From Solimonas sp036405815 (lineage in GTDB: Bacteria > Pseudomonadota > Gammaproteobacteria > Nevskiales > Nevskiaceae): DNA of 64,000 bases. A model generated the notes under the pieces. That model was not told where the DNA came from. It saw only the letters and a list, made by a program, of their open reading frames with translations, and did no database searches. Positions 18,023-26,044 of this stretch are shown in pieces (the first letter of the stretch is position 1; every line of letters begins with the position of its first letter). The stretch is from positions 1 through 64,000 of the forward strand of contig DASWWX010000025.1 of the NCBI GenBank assembly GCA_036405815.1. The letters run 5' to 3'. The position numbers were made by a program, and so were the translations under genes.

Positions 18023-18267
18023 TCAGGCCGGTTCAGGCAGCAGTGAATTCATGCGTGGGGCGAACCGCCGCTCACGAGGACATGGGTTTGCGAAAAGCAG
18101 CGCCAAACTTTTGAGAAGACTGACGAATTCTTTTGGCGCCAACCGGAAGACGCCGCACAAACGGCGCGCAGTATAGCGGCTGGACGCCGATTCGCCTACT
18201 CTTTGGGTCAAGAGCGATAAGCAAATCGCGTGCCTAAAGACAGCCCACCTCACCCGAGACCCCTGCG

Positions 18268-18786
18268 ATGACCCGTCCATTCTTTGCCACGCCGACCCTG
18301 ACTCTGGCCGCCCTGGGCCTGATCCTGACCGCCCTCCCGGCCTCGGCGGACAACTGGTCGCAGCTCAAGGATGCGGCGAAGAAGCAGGCGGGCGAGAAGG
18401 CCGAAACCCAGTTCAACCTGCCGCAGGCCGCACCGCAGGGCGCCAAGGTCTACTTCATCGAGCCCAAGGACGGCGCCGCCGTCACCAGCCCGGTCAGGAT
18501 CGTGTTTGGCCTGGCCAACATGGGCGTCGCACCGGCCGGCGTGAACCAGGTCAATACCGGCCACCACCATCTGCTGATCGACGAACCGACCATCGACCTC
18601 AGCAAGCCGCTGCCGGCGACCGATCAGGTCAAGCACTTCGGCGGCGGGCAGACCGAAACCACGGTGGAACTCAAGCCCGGCACGCACACGCTGCAGCTGC
18701 TGCTCGGCGACTGGAAGCATCAGCCGCACAACCCGGCCATCGTGTCGGAGAAGATCAAGATCACGGTCAAGGCCGCCGGCCAGTAA
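18268..18786 (+). CDS. Exported DUF4399-domain protein
   Basis: This 172-residue protein has an N-terminal signal peptide (hydrophobic ~10-25, ending ASA before DNW), so it is probably periplasmic. A short charged helix (~30-48) leads into a single DUF4399-type beta domain. Its landmarks are AKVYFIEPKDGAAVTSPV, VNTGHHHLLID and a C-terminal TLQLLLGDW. The function of the family is unknown. The HHH segment could bind metal, which is only a suggestion. It is followed 28 bases later by the SDR gene, which may share its transcript. Confidence 0.85.
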   Translation: MTRPFFATPTLTLAALGLILTALPASADNWSQLKDAAKKQAGEKAETQFNLPQAAPQGAKVYFIEPKDGAAVTSPVRIVFGLANMGVAPAGVNQVNTGHHHLLIDEPTIDLSKPLPATDQVKHFGGGQTETTVELKPGTHTLQLLLGDWKHQPHNPAIVSEKIKITVKAAGQ

Positions 18787-18814
18787 GCCGCGGCTCAACA
18801 GGGGGCAACACCAC

Positions 18815-19582
18815 ATGCAGATCGAAGGCCAGACCTTCATCGTCACCGGCGGCGCGTCGGGGCTCGGCGGCAGCACCGTCGAACGCCTCGCCCAGCAGGG
18901 CGCGAACGTCGTCATCGTCGACCTCAACGACACGCTCGGCCAGGCGCTGGCCGCAACACTCGGCGCCAAGGCGCGCTTCCTGCGCTGCGACGTCACCAGC
19001 GAATCCGACGCGCAGGCGGCCGTGAAGCTCGCGCTGGATGCCTTCGGCGGCCTGCATGGCCTCGTCAACTGCGCCGGCATCGGCCCTCCGGGCAAGGTGC
19101 TCGGCAAGGAAGGCGCGCTGCCGCTGGCCAAGTTCAACCAGATCATCCAGATCAACCTGGTCGGCAGCTTCAACATGATCCGCCTCGCGGCGGAGGCCAT
19201 GTCGAAGCAGGAACCCAACGCCGGCGGCGAACGCGGCGTGCTGATCAATACCGCCTCGGTCGCCGCCTACGACGGTCAGATCGGCCAGCCGGCTTATGCG
19301 GCGTCCAAGGCCGGCGTCGTCGGCATGACGCTGCCGATCGCCCGCGAGCTGGCCCGCTTCGGCATCCGTTGCGTGACGATCGCGCCCGGGCTGTTCGAGA
19401 CACCGCTGCTGCTGTCGCTGCCGCCGGAGGCGCAGGAATCGCTGGGTCGCAGCGTGCCGTTCCCGTCCCGCCTCGGAAAGCCGGCCGAGTTCGCCCACCT
19501 GGTGCAGTCGATCATCGAAAACCCGATGGTCAACGGTGAGACGATCCGCCTCGACGGTGCGCTGCGCATGGCGCCGAAGTGA
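18815..19582 (+). CDS. SDR-family 3-hydroxyacyl-CoA dehydrogenase-like oxidoreductase
   Basis: This 255-residue Rossmann enzyme has the cofactor motif TGGASGLGG at ~11-19 and Asp at the end of beta-2 (VIVDLND), which favours NAD. The conserved NCAG and the catalytic Ser/Tyr/Lys (NTASVAAYDGQIGQPAYAAS then K) are present. The overall pattern, including VLGKEGALPLAKFNQIIQINLVGSFN and IAPGLFETPLLLSLP, matches the type II 3-hydroxyacyl-CoA / 17-beta-hydroxysteroid dehydrogenase 10 group. That group acts in beta-oxidation of acyl-CoAs. Its exact substrate cannot be read from the sequence. Confidence 0.9.
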   Translation: MQIEGQTFIVTGGASGLGGSTVERLAQQGANVVIVDLNDTLGQALAATLGAKARFLRCDVTSESDAQAAVKLALDAFGGLHGLVNCAGIGPPGKVLGKEGALPLAKFNQIIQINLVGSFNMIRLAAEAMSKQEPNAGGERGVLINTASVAAYDGQIGQPAYAASKAGVVGMTLPIARELARFGIRCVTIAPGLFETPLLLSLPPEAQESLGRSVPFPSRLGKPAEFAHLVQSIIENPMVNGETIRLDGALRMAPK

Positions 19583-19624
19583 GGAACCGCTGAAGTTTCC
19601 TGAAACGCTGCCGATCTTCTTCTT

Positions 19625-21091
19625 ATGAAATCCGCGCTGGGACTGCGCCTCGGCCAGTCCCTGACCATGACGCCGGCACTGCAACAGGCCATCCGCCTGC
19701 TGCAGCTGTCGACGCTCGACCTGCAACAAGAAATTGAGCAGGCGCTGGATTCCAACATCCTGCTGGAACGCGACGAGGACGAGGCCGCGGCCGAAACCCC
19801 GGAGGCGCCCGCTGACGCGGCAACGACTGCCGCGACGACAGATACGGGCGAGGTCGCGCCCGTGGAGCTGCGCGAGGACGGCGACGTGCCCGGCGAGCTG
19901 CCGGTGGATGCCGACTGGGGCGATGTCTTCGACGACCTGCCAGCGGCACCACGCAGCGGTGACGACAGCGAGTTGCGCGACTATCTCGAAGCCAACCAGC
20001 GCGGCCGCACCAGCCTGCACGATCATCTGGTCGACCAGGCACGGCTGGCGCCGCTGACGACGCGCGAAGCCGACATCGCCGAACACCTGATCGACGCGAT
20101 CAACGAGGACGGCTATCTCGAAGGCTGGGCCGAACTTCAGGTACGGCTGGCCGAGGCGCTGGACACCGACATCGACGAGATCGAGACCGTGCTGCGCAAG
20201 GTCCAGGATCTGGACCCGACCGGCGTCGGCGCCCGCGATCTCGGCGAGTGCCTGCGCCTGCAGCTCGAACCGATGTCGATCCGCACGCCGGGCATCCGCA
20301 CTGCGCTGCTCCTGATCGAACGACACCTTGCATTGCTGGCACGCCGCGACGCGCTGCTATTGGCCAAGACGACCGGCCAGCCGCTGCCGGAAATCGAGGT
20401 TGCCCTGGCCCTGCTGCGCAGCCTGCAGCCAAGACCGGGCCTGCCGTTTCAGTCGCATGAGTCGGACTACGTCACGCCGGATGTTTTCGTACAGAAAAAG
20501 AACGGCCGCTGGCAGGTGGCGCTGAACCCGGAACACATGCCGCGGCTGCGCATCAACAGCCATTACCAGGGCATGATCCGGCGCGCCGACAGCTCCCGCG
20601 ATCAGCAGGTCCTCAAGCAGCACCTGCAGGAAGCCCGCTACTTCATCAACAGTCTGGAAGCCCGCAACGAAACTCTTTTGCGGGTGGCGCAGTCCATAGT
20701 TGAAGAGCAACGAGCTTTCCTGGAATATGGACCCGAGGCGATGCGACCGCTGGTGTTAAGGGATATCGCCGAGCAGCTGGGGATACACGAATCGACCGTA
20801 TCACGCGCCACTGCCAACAAATTCATGCTCACACCCCGTGGGCTGTACGAACTCAAGTTTTTCTTTTCCAGCCACGTCCAGACCACGGGCGGCGGCATCT
20901 GCTCGGCGACCGCAATCCAGGCCATGCTCAAACGCCTGATTGCCGCCGAGAATCCGGCCCGTCCCTTGTCCGACGCCACGCTCTCCGATCTGCTGCTGAA
21001 AGAGGGCATTCAGGTCGCGCGGCGTACCGTGGCCAAGTATCGCGAAGGCTTGGGGATTCCCCCCTCGCATGAACGCAAACCGCCGGCTTAG
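19625..21091 (+). CDS. rpoN: RNA polymerase sigma-54 factor
   Basis: Sigma-54 directs transcription from -24/-12 promoters together with enhancer-binding ATPases. Its 488 residues are full length. Region I is Gln/Leu-rich (LGLRLGQSLTMTPALQQAIRLLQL). An acidic linker spans ~50-120, followed by the core-binding region. The DNA-binding half contains a helix-turn-helix (IAEQLGIHESTVSRATANKF) and the RpoN box ARRTVAKYRE near the C-terminus. The neighbours hpf, ptsN and rapZ are the classical rpoN cluster. Confidence 0.99.
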   Translation: MKSALGLRLGQSLTMTPALQQAIRLLQLSTLDLQQEIEQALDSNILLERDEDEAAAETPEAPADAATTAATTDTGEVAPVELREDGDVPGELPVDADWGDVFDDLPAAPRSGDDSELRDYLEANQRGRTSLHDHLVDQARLAPLTTREADIAEHLIDAINEDGYLEGWAELQVRLAEALDTDIDEIETVLRKVQDLDPTGVGARDLGECLRLQLEPMSIRTPGIRTALLLIERHLALLARRDALLLAKTTGQPLPEIEVALALLRSLQPRPGLPFQSHESDYVTPDVFVQKKNGRWQVALNPEHMPRLRINSHYQGMIRRADSSRDQQVLKQHLQEARYFINSLEARNETLLRVAQSIVEEQRAFLEYGPEAMRPLVLRDIAEQLGIHESTVSRATANKFMLTPRGLYELKFFFSSHVQTTGGGICSATAIQAMLKRLIAAENPARPLSDATLSDLLLKEGIQVARRTVAKYREGLGIPPSHERKPPA

Positions 21092-21117
21092 CCGGCCATA
21101 ACCGAAGGAGCTTGACG

Positions 21118-21441
21118 ATGAACGTAAACATCTCTGGCCATCATGTGGAACTCACGCCGCCGCTGCGCGAGTACGTCGCCTCCAAGCTCAAGCGACTCGA
21201 ACGACACTTCGACCATCTGATCAGCGCCGAGGTGATTCTCACGGTCGAGAAGCTCGAACAGAAGGCGGAAGCCACCGTTCACGCCAGCGGCGCCAACCTG
21301 CACGCACAGGCCAGCAATGGCGACATGTACGCCGCCATCGACCTGCTGGCCGACAAGCTCGACCAGCAGACGCGCAAGTACAAGGAGAAGCTGCGCGACC
21401 ATCACCAGCGCGAGGCACACAAGCGCATGGACCTTCAGTAA
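21118..21441 (+). CDS. hpf: Ribosome hibernation promoting factor
   Basis: HPF binds the 30S decoding site and promotes inactive 100S ribosome dimers in stationary phase. Its 107 residues correspond to the short HPF/YfiA type. It starts MNVNISGHHVELTPPLREYV and contains ISAEVILTVEK and the conserved AIDLLADKLDQQTRKYKEK. The ATG at 21118 is preferred over the TTG six bases earlier because AAGGAG at 21105-21110 is seven bases away. It lies 26 bases after rpoN and ends in a terminator. Confidence 0.97.
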   Translation: MNVNISGHHVELTPPLREYVASKLKRLERHFDHLISAEVILTVEKLEQKAEATVHASGANLHAQASNGDMYAAIDLLADKLDQQTRKYKEKLRDHHQREAHKRMDLQ

Positions 21442-21457
21442 AATCGACAGTCTCCGA

Positions 21458-21488
21458 GGCCCGGCCGCGTCTCGCGGCCGGGCCTTTT
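21458..21488 (+). terminator. Terminator after hpf
   Basis: GGCCCGGCCGC (21458-21468) and GCGGCCGGGCC (21474-21484) form an 11-bp stem with a five-base loop, then TTTT. It lies between hpf and ptsN, so the PTS genes downstream either depend on readthrough or have a promoter of their own. I could not find such a promoter in the 22 remaining bases. Confidence 0.9.
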
Positions 21489-21510
21489 GCTTCCTACTCA
21501 GGACCTCATC

Positions 21511-21972
21511 ATGAAGATCGCCGAAATCCTGTCCGCTGACCGCGTCAGCCACGGGCACACCTTCACCAGCAAGAAGAAGGCGCTCGAGGAGCTGGCCCTG
21601 CTGCTGGGCCGCGGCGTGACGGGCGTGGATACCGGCGACATCCTCAACAGCCTCAGCGCGCGCGAAAAGCTCGGCAGCACCGGGCTGGGTCATGGCGTGG
21701 CGATTCCGCACGGCCGCATGGCCGGCGTCTCGCAGAGCGTGGGCGCCTTCATGCGCCTGAAGCACCCGCTGGACTACGACGCCCATGACGGCCAGCCGGT
21801 CGATCTGGTGTTCGGCCTGCTGGTGCCGCAGGGCGCCACCGAGGCGCACCTCAAGCACCTGGCCGCCATCGCCGAGATGTTCTCCGACGAGGCGTTCTGC
21901 CGGAAACTGCGCGCCGCCGACAACGAGACGGCGCTCAACGCCCTCCTGCAGGGCTACACGCCCGGCGCCTGA
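21511..21972 (+). CDS. ptsN: Nitrogen-regulatory PTS EIIA component
   Basis: This is the terminal phosphoacceptor of the regulatory (non-transport) phosphotransferase chain, with effects on potassium, nitrogen and stress regulation. It is a 153-residue fructose/mannitol-type EIIA with the phosphorylatable histidine at H67 in GHGVAIPHGR. The ATG at 21511 (MKIAEILSADRV) is chosen over an upstream in-frame TTG that falls inside the terminator. AGGAC precedes the ATG. It is followed by hprK 19 bases later. Confidence 0.97.
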   Translation: MKIAEILSADRVSHGHTFTSKKKALEELALLLGRGVTGVDTGDILNSLSAREKLGSTGLGHGVAIPHGRMAGVSQSVGAFMRLKHPLDYDAHDGQPVDLVFGLLVPQGATEAHLKHLAAIAEMFSDEAFCRKLRAADNETALNALLQGYTPGA

Positions 21973-21991
21973 GCCCGGCGACGGCGCTGCG

Positions 21992-22606
21992 ATGACGCGC
22001 CGCACGCTCCGCCCCGCCACGAGCCGACGCCCCAAGGCGTCCGCAGACTCCGTCACCGGTGGCCAGGGCGCACTGACCCTGCATGGCGTCTTCGTGCGCG
22101 TACGTGGGCTGGGGGTGCTGCTGTCGGGTGCCAGCGGTGTTGGCAAAAGCGAACTGGCACTGGAACTGATCGCCCGCGGCCATCGGCTGATCGCCGACGA
22201 CGCAGCCGACTTCCGGATCGAACGCCGTCGTGTGGTCGGTCGCTGCCCGCCTCTGCTGCGCGGCTTTCTGGAAGCGCGCAGCCTCGGCATCCTCAACGTG
22301 GAACGCCTGTACGGCCGCAAGGCACTTGCGAATCAGGCCCCCTTGGATCTGATCGTGCGGCTCGACGCGCCCGCGCCCGGCGATGCCAGCGGCCTGGAGC
22401 GGCTCAGCGGGCGGCGCGAGCTGCGCATGGTGCTGGGCCTGCCGATTCCCGAAGTCTCGATCCCGATCCGCCTCGGGCATAATCTGGCAGTGCTGGTCGA
22501 AGCCGCGTGCCGCGATCTGGAAATGCGCCGCCGTGGCTATCGCGCCGACGACGATTTAAGCCGCCGCCAACTCGCCGCCATCCAACGCTCCAAGCCCCGG
22601 TCATGA
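21992..22606 (+). CDS. hprK: HPr kinase/phosphorylase, catalytic domain only
   Basis: HprK phosphorylates and dephosphorylates HPr on its regulatory serine. The 204-residue product contains the complete C-terminal catalytic domain, starting LHGVFVRVRGLGVLLSGASG with Walker A GASGVGKS at 46-53. The HprK signature (RCPPLLRGFLEARSLGILNV) and the C-terminal IPIRLGHNLAVLVEAACRD follow. Full-length HprK has ~130 further N-terminal residues; here only ~28 Ser/Arg-rich residues precede the domain, and ptsN ends 19 bases upstream. The N-terminal domain is therefore absent, as in alphaproteobacterial forms. Its stop overlaps the rapZ start (ATGA). Confidence 0.92.
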   Translation: MTRRTLRPATSRRPKASADSVTGGQGALTLHGVFVRVRGLGVLLSGASGVGKSELALELIARGHRLIADDAADFRIERRRVVGRCPPLLRGFLEARSLGILNVERLYGRKALANQAPLDLIVRLDAPAPGDASGLERLSGRRELRMVLGLPIPEVSIPIRLGHNLAVLVEAACRDLEMRRRGYRADDDLSRRQLAAIQRSKPRS

Positions 22607-23484
22607 AGCTCGTCATCGTCAGCGGACTGTCCGGCGCCGGCAAGACCGTGGCACTGAAGCAATACGAGGATCTGGGCTACTACTGCATCGACAACCTGCC
22701 CCTGCAGCTCGTGGGGCCGATCGTCGCCCGCGCCTACCGCGCCGCCGGCAGCCGCTACGAGAAACTCGCGATCGGGATCGACGCACGCGAGAGCCCCTCG
22801 GAGATCGGCAAGTTCCCGAAGTATCTCGAACGCCTGCAGTCACGTGGCGTGGAGACGCGCGTGCTGTTCCTGCGCGCCGACGATTCCGTGCTGGTGCATC
22901 GCTACTCGGAGACCCGGCGCAAGCACCCACTGGCGCAGAACGGCGTGCCGCTGACCGAAGCGATTCGCCTGGAGCGCAGCCTGCTCGCGCCGATCGCCAA
23001 TCTGGCAGACGCAACCATCGATACCACGCACAAGAACTTGCATGAACTGCGCGAGGAGATCCTCGGCCAGGTTCCCGGCGGCGGCAACGGCAAGCTGTCG
23101 GTGCTGCTGATGTCGTTCGGTTACAAGAACGGCGTGCCGGAAGACGCCGACTTCGTCTTCGACGTGCGGTGCTTGCCCAATCCTCACTGGGAACCGACGC
23201 TGCGCAAACTGACCGGTCGTGACGGCGCCGTCGCCACCTGGCTGGAGCGCCACCCTGCCGTGGACCGCATGATCCGCGACCTGCGTCAGTTTCTGGACCA
23301 CTGGCTGCCGGAATACCAGAAGCAGGATCGCGCATACCTGACGGTGGCGATCGGCTGCACCGGCGGTCAGCACCGCAGCGTCTATGTCGTGGAGCGCCTC
23401 GCCGAGGCGTTCCGCGGCCGTTTCGACAACCTGTCCGTACGCCATCGCGAACGCGCGGCGGGCGGCACCTCCCGCCACTCCTGA
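22603..23484 (+). CDS. rapZ: RNase adapter protein / nucleotide-binding RapZ
   Basis: In E. coli RapZ binds glucosamine-6-phosphate and guides RNase E to the sRNA GlmZ, controlling GlmS. Its 293 residues are typical. Walker A GLSGAGKT is at ~8-15, and YYCIDNLPLQLV and DARE follow. The C-terminal sugar-sensing domain contains CTGGQHRSVYVVERLAEAF. The start is the ATG overlapping the hprK stop. A longer upstream reading frame runs only through hprK. No GlmZ-like RNA is visible nearby. Confidence 0.97.
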   Translation: MKLVIVSGLSGAGKTVALKQYEDLGYYCIDNLPLQLVGPIVARAYRAAGSRYEKLAIGIDARESPSEIGKFPKYLERLQSRGVETRVLFLRADDSVLVHRYSETRRKHPLAQNGVPLTEAIRLERSLLAPIANLADATIDTTHKNLHELREEILGQVPGGGNGKLSVLLMSFGYKNGVPEDADFVFDVRCLPNPHWEPTLRKLTGRDGAVATWLERHPAVDRMIRDLRQFLDHWLPEYQKQDRAYLTVAIGCTGGQHRSVYVVERLAEAFRGRFDNLSVRHRERAAGGTSRHS

Positions 23485-23505
23485 GCGGGCCTTTCTGAGA
23501 TCGAC

Positions 23506-23901
23506 ATGGGCATCGGCGTTCTTCTCGTCACCCACGGCAAGCTCGGCCATCACCTGCTCGACACGATGCGGGAGATGATCGGCGACCTGCCACTGGCCAG
23601 CGATGTACTGGAAGTGCGGCGCGTCTCCTCGCACGAGGCACTGATCAGCCAGGGCCTGCGAATGCTCGAACGCCTCGACAGCGGCGATGGCGTCTTGATC
23701 CTGACCGACGCCTTCGGCTCCACACCCAGCAATATCGCCAACAAGCTGTCGCGCGACACGCGCACCGCGGTGATCGCCGGCGTTAACCTGCCGATGTTGG
23801 TGCGCGTCTTCAATTACCCGCGCCTGGATCTGGCCGGCATGACGCAGAACGCTGTTGAAGGCGGCAGCCGCGGCATCATCGTCTGCCCTCGCGCGAACTA
23901 A
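23506..23901 (+). CDS. PTS EIIA component, mannose family
   Basis: This 131-residue single-domain EIIA of the mannose type has the phosphorylation site H10 in LLVTHGKLG. The usual LTDAFGSTPSNIANKLS and GVNLPMLVRVFNY segments are present. No EIIB, EIIC or EIID genes are in the window, so a regulatory rather than sugar-transport role is likely. The gene sits between rapZ and HPr, the arrangement known from Xanthomonadales and betaproteobacteria. Confidence 0.93.
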   Translation: MGIGVLLVTHGKLGHHLLDTMREMIGDLPLASDVLEVRRVSSHEALISQGLRMLERLDSGDGVLILTDAFGSTPSNIANKLSRDTRTAVIAGVNLPMLVRVFNYPRLDLAGMTQNAVEGGSRGIIVCPRAN

Positions 23902-23918
23902 GAAAAACAGGAGCTGTC

Positions 23919-24185
23919 GTGGAACGCACCGTCGATATCGTCAATCTACTCGGCCTGCACGCGCGCGCCGCCGCCAAACTGGTGACGCTGGCGAGCAAGT
24001 TTGAAGCTGACATCCGCATTCGCAAGGACGGGCGGGAGGTCAGCGGCAAGTCGATCATGGGCGTAATGATGCTGGCGGCCGCCAAGGGCGCGCAGATCAC
24101 ACTGATCGCCGAAGGCACCGATGCGCAGCAGGCGCTCGACGAGCTGGCGCAGCTGGTGGCCGAGCGCTTCGGAGAAGACGCGTAA
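23919..24185 (+). CDS. ptsH: Phosphocarrier protein HPr
   Basis: HPr carries phosphate from Enzyme I to EIIA proteins. Its 88 residues have the catalytic His14 in LGLHARAA and the regulatory Ser45 in GKSIMGVMMLA, the site HprK acts on. The start is GTG at 23919 with ACAGGAG just upstream; without it the first beta strand would be lost. It is 17 bases after the EIIA gene and followed by Enzyme I. Confidence 0.97.
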   Translation: MERTVDIVNLLGLHARAAAKLVTLASKFEADIRIRKDGREVSGKSIMGVMMLAAAKGAQITLIAEGTDAQQALDELAQLVAERFGEDA

Positions 24186-24219
24186 TGCGCAGCACGCGCG
24201 CCCGTCGGCGGAGCCTCGC

Positions 24220-25953
24220 ATGAGCCTGTGGCTATCCGGCATCGGCGTCTCGCGCGGCATCGCGATCGCGCGCGTGCAGCGGCTGCAGGCCGGCGATCTC
24301 GATATCCCCGAGTACGCACTGGCCGCCGCCGACATCGAGGACGAGGTCAAGCGCTTCAGCGGCGCGCAGCGCCGCGCCAAGGAACAGCTCAACGAGGTCC
24401 GCAAGCAGATTCCGGCCGGCACGCCGGACGACATCGCCGCGTTCATCGACACCCATCTGCTGATGATGGACGACCGCTCGGTCACCGACGCGACCATCGC
24501 CCACATCCGCACGCACGCGGTCAACGCCGAGGCCGCGCTCCGACGCACGCGCGACGCGCTGATCGCGGTGTTCGAGCAGATGGACGATCCGTACCTGCGC
24601 ACGCGCCGCGATGACGTCGAGCACGTCTGTGCGCGCATCCTGCGCATCCTGACCAAGTCCGAGCGCCAGCTGCCACCACGCAGTGACAGCGGCGAGACCT
24701 TCGTGATGGTCGCCGACGACATCACGCCGGCCGACATCATCCTGCTGTCGCAACAGCAGGTCGCCGCTTTTGTCACCGAATACGGCGGCCCGCTGTCGCA
24801 CACGGCGATCCTGGCGCGCAGTCTCGGCATCGCCGCCGTCGTCGGCCTGCGCGACGCGCGCCGGCTGCTGCGCGACGGCGAAACCGTCGTCGTCGACGGC
24901 GAGGCAGGCCATGTGCTGGCCGGGCCGGACGCGCAGGCACTGGCGTTCTATCGCGACAAGCAGGCGGCGCAGGCGCAGTACCGCGCGGATCTGGTCAAGC
25001 TCAAGAATCGCGCCGCGGTCTCCAGGGACGGCGTCGCCATTCGACTGCTGGCCAACATCGAGCTGCCGGAAGACGCGGCGGTGGCCGCCGAGAACGGCGC
25101 CGAGGGTGTGGGCCTCTACCGCACCGAGTTCCTCTACATGAACCGCAAGGGGCTGCCCAGCGAGGAGGAGCAGTACGCGGCGTACACGCGCATCGTGCAG
25201 GCCGCCAGCGGCCGCATCACGATCCGCACCCTGGATCTGGGCGCCGACAAGCAGGTCGACAGCGGCAATCGTCATGGCCCCACGCCGAACAACCCGGCGC
25301 TGGGCCTGCGTGCGATCCGCCTGTGCCTCAAGGAGCCCGAGCTGTTCCGTGCGCAGGTCCGCGCGCTGCTGCGCGCCTCGGCGCATGGCCCGATGCAGAT
25401 CATGCTGCCGATGATCTCCAGCGTGCCGGAGTTCCGGCAGGCGCTGGCCGTGATCGATGTCGCCCGCGCCGAATTGCATCAGGAAGGCCACGCAATGGCC
25501 GAGAACGTGCCGGTGGGGGCAATGATCGAAGTGCCGGCCGCGGCCATCGCTGCACCGATGCTGGCGCGGCACGCGCAGTTCTTCTCGATCGGCACCAACG
25601 ACCTGATCCAGTACACGCTGGCGATCGACCGCGTCGACGACGAGGTCAACTATCTCTACGACCCGCTGCATCCGGCGGTGCTGTACCTGATCCACCGCAC
25701 GATCGAAGCCGGGCGTCAGGCCGGCATCCCGGTGGCGATGTGCGGTGAGATGGCCGGTGACCCGAAGTACACACGCCTGCTGCTCGGCCTGGGCCTGACC
25801 GATTTCTCGATGCATCCGGCCAGCGTGCTGGAGATCAAGCGCATCATCATGGAGTCGGACGTGGCGCGATTGCGCGTCGCGGCGGCCGAGCTGCTCACGC
25901 TAACCGACACGCAGCAGCTGCGCGAGCGCATCGCCGCGCTCGACCCCAACTGA
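24220..25953 (+). CDS. ptsI: Phosphoenolpyruvate-protein phosphotransferase (Enzyme I)
   Basis: Enzyme I autophosphorylates from PEP and passes phosphate to HPr. Its 577 residues match E. coli EI. The N-terminal HPr-binding helical domain is followed by the phosphohistidine H194 in GGPLSHTAILARSLGI. The C-terminal PEP-binding barrel contains GVGLYRTEFLYMNR, TLDLGADKQ and SIGTNDLIQYTLAIDR, with the catalytic cysteine region VAMCGEMAGD. There is no GAF domain, so it is EI and not EI-Ntr (PtsP). The ATG at 24220 is preferred because the upstream frame is non-homologous shadow of HPr. Confidence 0.97.
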   Translation: MSLWLSGIGVSRGIAIARVQRLQAGDLDIPEYALAAADIEDEVKRFSGAQRRAKEQLNEVRKQIPAGTPDDIAAFIDTHLLMMDDRSVTDATIAHIRTHAVNAEAALRRTRDALIAVFEQMDDPYLRTRRDDVEHVCARILRILTKSERQLPPRSDSGETFVMVADDITPADIILLSQQQVAAFVTEYGGPLSHTAILARSLGIAAVVGLRDARRLLRDGETVVVDGEAGHVLAGPDAQALAFYRDKQAAQAQYRADLVKLKNRAAVSRDGVAIRLLANIELPEDAAVAAENGAEGVGLYRTEFLYMNRKGLPSEEEQYAAYTRIVQAASGRITIRTLDLGADKQVDSGNRHGPTPNNPALGLRAIRLCLKEPELFRAQVRALLRASAHGPMQIMLPMISSVPEFRQALAVIDVARAELHQEGHAMAENVPVGAMIEVPAAAIAAPMLARHAQFFSIGTNDLIQYTLAIDRVDDEVNYLYDPLHPAVLYLIHRTIEAGRQAGIPVAMCGEMAGDPKYTRLLLGLGLTDFSMHPASVLEIKRIIMESDVARLRVAAAELLTLTDTQQLRERIAALDPN

Positions 25954-26044
25954 TCGCCGCGCCGGGCACGGCTGCAACAATCCCGTCACATACGACGACG
26001 GTTCAGCGCGCGGTGCTATCCTTTCCGGATTCCGGAGGAAGGCC

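Noticed and set aside
18023..18280. 85-residue open frame on the minus strand between rhlE and the DUF4399 gene
   Set aside because: No ribosome binding site, no family resemblance, and it runs over the probable rhlE leader and promoter region.
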